Source: Ciona intestinalis
Lineage: Eukaryota; Chordata; Ascidiacea; Phlebobranchia; Cionidae
DNA: 64,000 nucleotides
Direction of reading: 5' to 3'
Assembly (NCBI RefSeq): GCF_000224145.3
Contig: NW_004190420.2
Span: 483,112 to 547,111 of the forward strand
A program made the position numbers and the translations under genes. Numbering within the stretch: the first letter of the stretch is position 1; each line of letters starts with the position of its first letter. Under the pieces are notes generated by a model. It was not told the DNA's origin and made no database searches. It saw nothing but the letters and a program-made list of their open reading frames with translations. Shown piece after piece: positions 22,819 to 34,000 of this stretch.

Positions 22819-24035
22819 GTCACGTCATGACCTCTAGGGACTGCTCTTCAGACAACGGACCGACGGAAAACAAGTGGAACTCGTACCGAATGTGCCAATT
22901 TTACTACGTGTCAGTTTGTCACAGATATAAAACCACACCTTTAATTTTGACTATCGTATTTATAATTAACTTTTAAGTTACAATTCTTCTTTAATCTATT
23001 CTCTGTGTTGTTAATTTATTTATATTCACCGAACATCTTTTACCACGACGACTTTAAAGGTTACTCTTGAAATGATAAGCCTGCCATAGACGGTTAAACT
23101 TGGAATCATTTTTGTACGAGTAACTCTTAAACCTTTTGTTTTATTTTTATTCGTTCCAAGTCAACACCCTATCTTTCCGTAGTAACTTAACCTTGTAGTA
23201 TTGCGAGCTGTTGGAGCGGCCTTCTGTTCAAGACTTCTCTCGGCGCTGATTCAACCGCTGCTAACCATGGGACAATATTGATCACACCATATAAAGATCG
23301 TACGGTGAACGAGAAACAGTTGTTGGCGAAACTAACTTCATTCAAAACCCCAACGAGCAAGGCAGCGGCAATGAAACAGTTGGTTTCCGGGAGATTGATG
23401 GTTCTCGATCGAGGCGGGACATGGAATCCCTTTTCGTTATATTTCCAGCAGCTCAGCGGCGACGCGTGAACTGATCCGGAGTCGTTATGAAACCTGGGAC
23501 GTTTTCAGCATCTGCGACAGTGGATACAGGTGGTGCTGGTTTTAAAAACTGTAGCAGGAACGACTGAAGATACCAATTTCAAACGACAATTTCTGGCAGA
23601 ATCCAACGTATCGCACGCACTAGTCTTACGGTGACTAGCTATTCTTCTTTCCTTCGCAATGTGCATGTGCTGGAACCGTGTCCATAGGGGAATGCACGGT
23701 ATAGTGGCATGTCTTTGCTTAATTTAACGTTTTTCTCTTCTTTCTATCCACTCTGCTGCGTTTAATTATTTCATTGCATGGGGAGCGATGACGTGTATTG
23801 GGCCAGCAATTGATGTTGAGCGAACCGAACCTACAAAGTTCACTTTTACCCATAATTTTATTATCTTTGCTTATACAACCCAGACCAGTGTTCACTATTT
23901 ATTCAACCAATTATAAAAGTTCGTAATTATGTTGTTTTATGAGGTGTTCGGTACGCTTGGTAAAAGGTTTCTTGCTTTCTTTTCTGTGTTGTGTCCAGTA
24001 TTGTTGACTTGGAATAAACTGCATATTAAAATCAA
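22819..24035 (+). other. Probable 3' UTR with AATAAA at 24,013
   Basis: No coding continuation is visible after the stop. An AATAAA at 24,013-24,018 is the best poly(A) signal on this strand. The block 23,190-23,480 is visibly richer in GC and CpG than nearby introns, which fits transcribed sequence. It contains only a 63-codon ORF without recognisable motifs, so I treat it as UTR. The 3' end converges with the minus-strand RPUSD4 gene, whose stop is 40 bp away; the two transcripts may overlap. Confidence 0.5.
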
Positions 24036-24074
24036 ACCAGTTTCATTCAGTTTAAACATAAGAATGCCAGTTTA

Positions 24075-26776
24075 TTAGGTGGGCCTGTATTTCACTTTAA
24101 TTCGAGTTCGAAAAACTTTTTCGCAGTCGTCTGTTTGGTCAAACGCAGAGGTCTCAGAAGTTTGAGACCTTGTAGGATCAGTGTAAAGATCATTATCTTG
24201 GCGTAAAGGTTCAGCTGTTGTATTTCGAACAGGACGATGGTCCCCTTCCCAGCCTTCATGTGCTCCTGGCTTCATTTTGAGCAAATTGAGAGTCCTACTA
24301 AAGTGGAAAGGCAAACGAGATCCAACTACCATGTTAGGCTTGGAACCATCCAAAACACCTTAGAAAGAAAGGAATTAAGTTGGTGAACATGTTCGTTCTA
24401 AGCACACAACTTACCTGGAATTAGCACTTGCTGAAGATGTAAATGCAAAGGCATATAGCGAGATTTGGAGTGTGGTATATTAAACATTCTCAACACCCTC
24501 GGTGGTAAGACCTGTGGCGCCAGTGAGCCGTACCGCGAGTATTTATGATCGCCAAGTATTGGACAGGACAAGCCATCCGCCATATGCACACGCAGCTGGT
24601 GTTTTACGGCTAATGAAATGAGGAGTCTTTACTTCACACAACAAAATAACATTGTTTTATCTAAACTTAAAAATTGTGCAGTGTAATTCAAACAAAAACA
24701 ACTTAAATTGTGGCATTGGTAAAACTTACTTGTTTGAGGTTGAAGCTCAACCAAAGATAAATCTCCTGTTGTATCAATGGTTCGATAATGCGTAATTGCA
24801 GTGTGGCCACCCGCATTACGAAGTGGATATTCTTTCCCAGTTGCATCATCGTATCTATGTTTTAAAATGTAAAACATTATGGCCATAAATTTGGAAGAAA
24901 TGCCAATAATGTTTTTACTGGTGCAGTGTTGCAGTATTAGTGTATCACTATTAAAATCCTTCACTATGTTATAAACGTTTATGCAATTAAGTTGGTATAA
25001 ACAATATTAACATAATAAATCAGAAATACCTCACCTCACATCAGGTTTTATTATCATCCGTGAATGACGTTTTGTAGATTTAGTGGCAGACACAATGCTT
25101 TCCGACATTGGCATATCAACCACACCTTTCATTGGCTCAGGCTCCCCAACCACAACTGCTCTAAAAATGAAGCAACATAAATACGAATTAGGAAATTACA
25201 AAAGAAAACCAAATCAGATTAAATTCAATGTTTTAAAAACTAACATTCAATGGCAGGAGAGGATGGTTGCCTGGTTTACCTCTCAATAAAAGAATCTTTC
25301 AAAAATGATTGATAAAAAAGACAATTTAAATACAAGAGTAGTGAAGTAATTCGGTTTTCATTTCACCATCAATAATTTAAGTAGAAATTTGAACACAGTA
25401 ACTGTATGTATATGTTGACAATGTAATTGCAATAATACACTACATTGTCAATTTGTCAACATACACAACTAACTCACAGGTATTTTCTCAGTACTCGACG
25501 CTGCCGGAATAATCCCATTACATAATCAGCCATCTCTGCATCTGTGCTACAAATTGTTATACCAGTCGTATTTTTGTCCAGTCGATGACACAGGTGCAAT
25601 GGAATATCAGTGTTAATACCGTAAACCATTTTCGACAGAAATGGCAAAACATTTTTCACAGTTTGTTTTGTACCGTCCCCATCTGTAAAGGGATGAATAA
25701 ATAGTTAAACAAAACTTACTTATTCTCGTGTGATAAGGCAACCCACACCAAACAATTTAAAACTGGTGTGCAATGTGTATTTGCGTATTCCTTCTGTTTG
25801 CAAAAAGGAAAAACTGTGACTTATAAAGATACTTACCATGCATTGGCAATCCATAAGGTTTGTTAAATATAACAAGTTTATTATCAGCGTAGATAACATT
25901 CTTTCGAAGCAGCTTGGTCAGTCGAACATCAGATAATAGATTTACATCGATCGGTTTCAGTAAGTCTACACCACGATGTTTTGACTTTATAGACTGCAAA
26001 CAAAAGTTGTTTTTTTTTAATTATTTTTACAATATTACCTAAGTAAACTATTTAGTAGACAAGTTCATGAAAAGTAGAATTGGTATAAATCACCAATGTC
26101 TCTTAACATTAACCAAGCCATAGTACATATTACGATTGACACACCCAAATTTTAAAGCATATTTTTTATGTAAATGACAATTACCTAGGGCTTAATATAG
26201 GACAAGGTTAAAATATACAGGTGGCATGTGTCAACTATTTCTTCCACAAAGTCCATTCTCTCTAGCAACACCAGTAGCCACAAGTTTCTAAAGCCAAAAA
26301 ACGATGATATAAAATAATTTTTTGTTTTTCTGCACAGTGCTTGGAAAAATCCTAAGATACAATTCCAAGCCAATTTTTACTACCTGAGTTAAACCTCGGT
26401 TTTCTCTTCTCATCTTTACAGCAATATCCATTCCTGTTTCTCGTTTCTTCTCTACTGGTACATCAGGAACAGATTCTACACTACTAACTGTGAAGTTGAG
26501 CTCAGGGTCTGTAGTGACATTGCTTACAGTCTTTGTGTTTCGTTGAACTTTCTTGTTAGAAAGTCGAATAAACTCTTGTAAATTTTCTTGCATCTGTTCA
26601 TTTTCAAGCGTTGATTTTGAGGTTGATTTGTTGCGCAATCCTCGAACAGATTGAATATTGTAACTTGTATGGTATGATGATAATACGGGTCTATGCTTTA
26701 AAGAATTTTGATTTACCCCGATTCCTTTAAAATTTCTAAGAATTCTTAGAACAGCCAGTGTTTCACTAAGTTTCAT
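24075..26776 (-). CDS. RPUSD4: Mitochondrial RNA pseudouridine synthase RPUSD4
   Basis: This RluA-family enzyme converts uridine to pseudouridine; vertebrate RPUSD4 acts in mitochondria on 16S rRNA and tRNA (family knowledge). Seven exons join in frame: 26384-26776, 25837-25993, 25478-25682, 25035-25160, 24730-24854, 24415-24609 and 24075-24358, giving 494 residues. Key motifs are NKPYGLPMH (about residue 176), the catalytic HRLDKNTTG with Asp near 219, HQLRVHMA, and the RPUSD4-type block ILGDHKYSRYGSLAPQ followed by MPLHLH. The first 130 residues are Ser/Lys/Arg-rich and poor in acidic residues at the start, as expected of a mitochondrial presequence. The length exceeds human RPUSD4 (about 377), with extra sequence at both ends. 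AATAAA overlaps the stop codon (24,071-24,076). Confidence 0.93.
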
Positions 26777-27203
26777 ATTTATGTTAAATGATTTTAGTTT
26801 AACACAAAAGCTAACATGGTTACTAAAAAAAGGAACATGGTTACACTATTGTTGCGTACAAAACATTTAATAGTATCTTTTACAAACAGAAGGAAAACAA
26901 TACAATTGAATGACCAAATATTTTCAGTAACCTGGGTATACTGATGCTATTACATTGCGATGTATTGTGAACAAATTGATTTTACACACCAGTCTGCAGA
27001 ATATGAAAGATGCAGAGGCCATTTTGTTTAAAACGTGTTGATTATGTACAGTATAACTTGTTCTTGTCAGAAACTGTCATTACCTGCAGACTAGTGCATG
27101 TTGTCATTTTGAGTTACAATTCCAGTAGTATAACTCCAATATTGCATTTCGTTCAATTAAACAATGATATTCATTTTTTTATTCATTTAATTTGTTTACC
27201 CAT
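26777..27203. other. Intergenic region between POLE3 and RPUSD4
   Basis: This 427-bp AT-rich spacer holds the POLE3 3' end (AATAAA on the minus strand at 27,178-27,183, about 21 bp after the stop) and the RPUSD4 upstream region. I see no further gene or clear promoter motif. Confidence 0.6.
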
Positions 27204-27674
27204 TCAATTGTCAGTTTTGTGAGCATCAAGTTCTTGTGGACCGTCCGCATCAATAACCTCATCTTCCGATTTATCAACTTCTTTCATTTCCACATCTTCA
27301 CTTTCCTGCTCATTTAAGTTATCCAAACTGTTTTCAAGAGCTTCTTTTGCTTTTTTACGTTTCTCTGTAGCGGACTTCTTATTCTTTTGCTCCGTTTTAT
27401 AAGTTTCCAAATAGTCTTTGAGCAGAGGTACAAATTCTTCAAACTCCATGTCTTCCAATGCGGCAATTACGTCTGTGTCCTTTAAGGTTTTGCGTTTTTG
27501 TTGCAGAGCAAAATTGTTTGCGCAGGACGTGCAGTACAGAACAAAAACACTTGCCGCTTTAGATATCGCAGATCTGGACTCTTTGGAAATAATAACTCCG
27601 TCTGGCAAAGCTTCTTTAATAATCCGACCAATGACAGAGTTAGGAAGATTTAAATCCTCCGGTTTTTCAGCCAT
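27204..27674 (-). CDS. POLE3: DNA polymerase epsilon subunit 3 / CHRAC histone-fold protein
   Basis: This intronless gene encodes 156 residues. The N-terminus [19 protein letters not shown] and the histone-fold core ([49 protein letters not shown], about residues 9-90) match vertebrate POLE3 closely. A Lys-rich then acidic C-terminal tail follows, also typical. Family knowledge: POLE3 pairs with POLE4 in the Pol epsilon holoenzyme and with CHRAC15 in the CHRAC remodeller, in the nucleus. It lies 350 bp downstream of the FBF1-like gene on the same strand. A processed-copy origin is possible for an intronless gene, but the frame is intact and the sequence well conserved. Confidence 0.96.
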   Translation of the reverse strand: MAEKPEDLNLPNSVIGRIIKEALPDGVIISKESRSAISKAASVFVLYCTSCANNFALQQKRKTLKDTDVIAALEDMEFEEFVPLLKDYLETYKTEQKNKKSATEKRKKAKEALENSLDNLNEQESEDVEMKEVDKSEDEVIDADGPQELDAHKTDN

Positions 27675-28026
27675 TTTAACGTTTAGAAATAATAATAGTC
27701 ACGTAATAAGCTTAACAACAGAACAGTTAATATAATACCCCAAACAAACAAATGCAGTGCTAATGTTTACAAAATAACACAACCTGCAAAAATCTGTTGT
27801 TAAATTTCCGCACGTGCCCGCCAAATATAGATATCGTATTAACACGTTTCCGGAAAGCCCCTGAAACGCAACACTTTAAAAAAATCTTTTTTTTTACTTT
27901 AAGTCAACCAACCACAAGTGTTCATCAAAATATATATTTTAATACGAAACTTCAAAAATGCAATACAGATTTCAATAAATTGCTACACTACAGTGCTTTG
28001 TATGTTCCACCATGCATTAAAACAGC
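27675..28026. other. Intergenic region between FBF1-like gene and POLE3
   Basis: This 352-bp spacer should contain the FBF1-like 3' UTR and the POLE3 promoter. It is AT-rich apart from a GC/CpG patch near 27,810-27,870, next to the POLE3 start. No gene seen. Confidence 0.55.
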
Positions 28027-31000
28027 TCATGATTTTGTTCCATGATAAGGTGTGTGCTTCAATGCTTCCAAGAAGAACTTCTCATCTTCCAAGTAGTTCT
28101 GATCCTACTCAATTTATGTAAAATAGGATTATTTTCCAATGTAAATCAAATATAGTATTATATGTTACTAGTTATTTAAAAAAAAACTTACAAACTGGAA
28201 TTTACAACCTCATAAAATAACACTTAGTCAAAATCACTTTAAATGCATCCATATTAAGATTATAAATACCATACCTGCATAGCTGTGTGACTCCACAAGA
28301 CTGTTGCAGGATTAGAAGCCAATGGAATCGGTGCTGTGTTTACTGGAACTGAAGACACCAAATCAGCCCGACTTAGTTTGGTTGGAGTAAGATCGTATAC
28401 AATGTTATTAGGTGGAGGAGTAGACTTGGGGTGAGCGTGGTGGTTTTGAATTATATCGAGCTTTTCTTTAGCAATCAGTTTTCTTTCCTGCAGTACATAA
28501 TTATCATTATTAATTTTAATTTTGAAAAACCACAATGCAGCTATTAGGATGTTATTGAGCAGTATGGCACGATACACATCGAGTTGCCAAGTCTTAGTCT
28601 TGTGGATAATTGTATGTTTCTGTTTTGTGTGTTGTTTCAACTTAGACGACCTATAAGTGATCACTGGGTTGGAACAAACACACCTAAACGTTTTGCTCAT
28701 ACACTAAACAAAAGTAATTGCAGAATTCCATATATAAAACCACTGAAGTTCATGAATTAAGCAAAAAAAACATAGTTAACTTACCTCAGCCAGTAGTTGG
28801 CGCTGGCGAGCAAGGTCCTCAGATTGCACATGAAGTTCATTCATGCGCGACTCATGCTCACGCTCGACGCGCTTCACTTCTGTCAGTGCTTGATCACTTT
28901 CATTGATGCGTTTTGCATTTTTCTAGTAAAATGTATAAAAGAAAAATGATAATTAATAAAGTGCGTATAACAACGTGCTGTTACTACTACTAGTCAATTG
29001 TACAAAACAGTAATCAATGCAAATCAGTAACATGCCTATGTGAAAGTATATCAACAAATGTTCAGTTTATTTTACCTCTTCATTTTCCCTCAAATCTTTT
29101 TCTCTCAATACAAGAGCCTCCCTTCTTTCTTCCAAACTTTGCTCATTGGACTTCAAAGTTGCCATTCTTCTCTCATATTCTTCCTTCTGTAGTTGCAACT
29201 TTGTTTCCAAAGCTACCATCCTCTCAGAACGCTCTGCAAGATTCGAACGATTTCGAGCCAAAGATTCCATTGCTGATCTCGCCTCTCTGTCCCGCTGAGC
29301 AGCAAGAGCAACCTCCGCCTCTCTTGCTTCCTCCGCACTCCTAGATGCCACTCTTATCTCTTCTTCACGTCGCAACCACCGTTCTCGATCCTCCTTGGCT
29401 TCTCGTTGCAAATTCCGTTGCAGGTCAACTGCTTCATTCTATTATCAATTAGCATAAAAATATAATTTGAAATTAAATATTTTACAATTTAAGACTATCA
29501 TATATTTCGCAAATACTAGGTATATTAGTAACTTACACAATTTGTTACGAGCCATAAATTTTATAACTTGAAGTTTTTTAAATTGGCGGCCACCATTTTG
29601 CATGATAAATCATTTGGATGATATTCTCCTAATACTGCACTAAATTTAAAAACAATTATGTATCCTTTATATCAATTAGATATGCTAAGAAAGCACAAAA
29701 TTAAAAAAATAATTTAATTTGTAGTACAATGCTATAAAAATAAACACTCCCAAACAAACAAATCTTCTACCTGAGATTTTCGTGCTTGTTCTCTTTCCAT
29801 CTGTACTTGTTGCATGAGATGTTTCTTCTCAAGTTCAAGGGAAGCTTGTGCAGATTGCAACCGACTTTGCTCTGACTGACAGTAATAAAACTGGTTTTAT
29901 TGACAAACACAGTGGTTGCAAATCAGAAATTGTTTGCCATACACTTCCAGCATCGTGGGATGTGGTATTGAGCCTGCCTCTAACCCATAGATAATGTGTT
30001 TAAGCCTCGTCGCTGCTATCATTGTGGGCGTATGTGTCCTTGGTCAAGACACTTAATTGAAATTGATTTAACTCAGTTAACTGCAATTGATTTAACGAGG
30101 TGTATGAACACCCGTGTTATAACGACTGTCATTTTCCTGCTAGGCAAGGATAAAGTAAGTAGCATTCATTTATTCATTCACATTTACTTTAAAAAATACC
30201 AAGCGGTACAAGAACTTGGTAAGAAACGATTAATGGTACATGAAAAAAACATGAAATATAAACCTGCATCCTGTACTGCTGTTCTTCAAAACGTCTATTC
30301 ATCTCAGATATTGTTCCTTCCAATCTGATTAAGAACAATGTAAGGTTACAAACAACAAATTCGGGCACTAACTTAAAATTTGTTAAAAGTTACAAACCTA
30401 GACACTGTTTGTTGAAGATTTTTTTGTGTTTCTTCATTTTGTCGTTGCATTTGTTGAAGCTGGTTCTGTATAACTACAAAAGAATGTAACTTTTATATTT
30501 TGGAGTGATAAGGGAAAGACAGTCACCACAACAGTAGTATTCTGTTTCATACACCTCTTGTCCGCTTATGAATTAACACATTTTACTTTGAGAATGAATA
30601 TTTTAAAAGATTTAAATTTTTTTTGTTAATGTATGGCTATCAATTTGAACAACTTCTAGCTGACACATGCACCAATGGCACAAAAATAGCAATGTCACCT
30701 CGAACCGTAACCATTGGGATAGAGAGCTAACCACTGTGCCCTAGCGCCAGTTGAGTTTTCAAAAAATGTTATTCAGGGTTTTTATTAAAGAGAATTCAAG
30801 GGTCAAAAAAGAAGGGAAAAAATCATATTCAAGGAGAGAGATTCATAAGAGTACATACATGCCCAAACCCTGCATTACCTGATGATAGATGTTTGTTGGC
30901 TGAAGACATATCCTCAGATTGCTGAGTCATGGAATGAAATGCTGACTCATATTTTGCGGTAAGTTTCTGCAGTTGTTGTGTTGATTCATTCACTTTATCC

Positions 31001-34000
31001 ATCATGGAGTCCATGTTTCTATACAAGGAGTAAGATACACTCAAAATTTGGGAAATAATTAATTGGTTCTTTCATTTTTCAAGCTAGTAAAAAAAATGTT
31101 ACTAAAAAATGTACATAAAGATTGGATAGCATAAATCTAACTGGTGAAACATTCGGTGCGCCGGTCACCTGTGAGAAATAGTAAAATAATAAATAATAAA
31201 CTACAAGCTCTAAAACTTGGGCTATATTAAATATAAACCAAGCTCAACTTGTTTTATTGAATCACCACTCCATAAAATCACTCATATATTATCAAATTCT
31301 GGTTATTGAAGGAAATAGTAATTAAAAAATCTTAATTCATTACAATTATTGCTGTATTATTACCTAACATAAACAGTGGAGGATTTTAAAGCTTCAATTT
31401 CATCCCCATGACATCTTTTTACTCTCGCCACTTGTTGATCATGATCAAGTCTCATGTCTTCCAGTGCTTGCAAGTGTAGCTCACGCAACCTTGTAATAAG
31501 AATGAATGTATTTAAACTATTCACCTATGAGCAACAACAGTTGCTATAACACTGGTGTTTTGTTCTATACAACCCATGTTGCTTATGAGTTACCAATACA
31601 TAACTTTGGGAGTGATTAGTATTTTTTTAATGAATAACAAGTCTGACATTTTAAACAACACATAAAAGAACATTAGGTTGTAGCAACCCATATTCCATAG
31701 GTTAAAGGTAGATATGTTAACCATTTTACCAAGCTGTCAACAATAAATAGGTGTTATAATTGCATAACAATTTTGACCATCAAACTTATATTAAAAAAAA
31801 AAACTACAGACTTACCTCTTAATCTCCTCTTGCTCCACTAGGTCATGTCCAGCAGCTTCTACCGCATGCTCACGTACCTGCTTACGAACGGCGTCCAACC
31901 TCGCAGCATACGACTCACGAATACTTTCTGATTCTCGTTCTGCGCGTGTTCGCACATCACCTAATGACCGCTGTAGGATCTACAACAAAACATTCAAAAT
32001 GTAATGCTATACCTATTACACGTTTATTTTTGTACACATTTTAAACATGTGCTTTTAATATATTTGTTATGGACACGCCTCCATGCACATGCACGACAGA
32101 AAGGCGCACTTGCATGCGTTAGCGTTAGTCACATGATTTGTGGAATGTGCCGAAATCAGCGTGGTTCATTATTAATTGTGTCGCTATGTTCTGTTGTAAT
32201 CAAGTGCCATACATCAATGTGCTGGTTTTAGTTTTCGTTTTACTATTTTGCGCCTCAATACAAACCCCAAAACACAACAATATTGGATATTTCTAGTGCG
32301 TCTAATTTGTATTTAAATGTGACAAAAACTGTACATGATAATGAACAACATACCCAAAGACACACAGTAAACCAGGGTTTCTTTAACTGTGTGGTGTGCC
32401 TCATAAACAATAATTTGCGAAAAGTTTTGGCATGGGTTGTTTAAATTGTAAAGTATTAGTTTTAAACATCTGGTGCGCCATAAACGGAACCAGAGAATCC
32501 AATAATGTTAAAAACCTAAAGTTTAAAAAACTCGCCCCCACCTCAACCCTTCCATCATAAGCTTGCTTAGCAAGATCAAGATCAGCTTGGTGACCAAGTT
32601 GAACTTGATGTAAGAGACCTCGCGCATGCTCCAACTGATTCTCCAAGTTTTGAACCCGCACTTCAACTTCTAACGACTGAGATCTGGTTGCTGGGGTAAG
32701 CTCTTGCATCCCATCTGGTGAAAAAAGAAAAAATGTAACCAATTTCATCTCTATAGATTTAAGACTAAAATTGTTCTTCTATATAAAAACTGCAGTCAAG
32801 CTTCTTTTTATCAGTTTTGCAAACATTTCCAAAATGTATTTTTTTTTTTTTTCTCACTTGGAACCCAGGGTTTGCTCTTTGCTTGTGGAGTTGGTTGTTT
32901 TGGAGGAAGAGATCTTTGTGACGAAGATAAAAGATCTTCATCCCTGCTTCTACGAGATGCACGTGCCACTCGTGGTTTAACAGGATCATCCAAGAAGATG
33001 TTGGATGAAGGAGGAGGATCATAAATTGGTTCACTGTGGAGGTTGCTGCTACAATAATATATTAGATAAATAATATCAATGAATGCCTTTTATCCCTGCA
33101 CGTCATGGTAACTTTATAATATTGTTTAAGTATTAACTCTGTAAAATTTTTTCTTCAAGCCTGACAAATTAAACAACCCATAAATAATCACTGGGCACTC
33201 GGTTAAAGCAATTACGATTAAAGGACCGGGCATGGGACTGAAAATTGAAATGTGGTGACAGCATCAAACTTGTACCTTCTGTTACCTTCTGGTTACAAAT
33301 GACCACTATAGCCACTGTAACCACCAATCAACCAGGAAATTATTTAATAAATATAAGATTAATTATGATTATTGATGCTTACACAGGTGGTGGTTGTGTA
33401 AAGACAGGAGCAATTTCTAGTTGGTTTATATCACCAGAGATGGAACTTTTGGCTTGAAAGGGTGGTGTTCCTACTTCCTATAGAATTAAACATTTTCAGT
33501 TGTGCATTGGAATAAGATTGGAAGTCATACCTTTGTAGGGGCTGGTGGTGGAGCAGTTAAAGTTGATTTCTTAGTTTCAGGGACGGATGAACTAGACGGT
33601 CTGTGTAAATACATTGCTGTATTAGTTAATACATGTTATCTAGATATAATGTAACATGAAATTGAATACCACCAGTGTCACAACCAGGAAAAAATAAGAA
33701 GGATTTTTTTAAAGGGGGCACGACACCCAGAACCCCACTGAAACAACCATACTTAATTGAAGTTATCTAAACATAATTCAACCTTCTCGGTTGTACTTCC
33801 ACTTCTCCAAGATCAATCTCCTTCCCAAGTCCAAGAAACTCTGATGATTTTGGTCGACCAGATAGGTCAGATGCGGAAATGGGATCACTGGATAGCATCA
33901 TGCTGCGAGATCTGTTAGTACTACTCTCTGGATAAAATACAGAACTGCTATTGATGACTTTAATGTACTGTTTTGAAATCTTACCCTTACCAGCATTATA

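Noticed and set aside
23278..23469. 63-codon + strand ORF as a small gene
   Set aside because: No motif, no intron signals, and position between the stop and poly(A) signal favours UTR. Kept only as a composition finding.
26180..26290. Extra RPUSD4 exon between exons 1 and 2
   Set aside because: An AG precedes it, but the frame required by exon 1 reaches a stop quickly, while exon 1 joins directly to 25,993 in phase.
28488..28700. Alternative N-terminal coding sequence upstream of the 28,275-28,487 exon
   Set aside because: It is intronic and overlaps a decayed SINE; the splice acceptor at 28,488 joins the upstream coiled-coil exon in phase.
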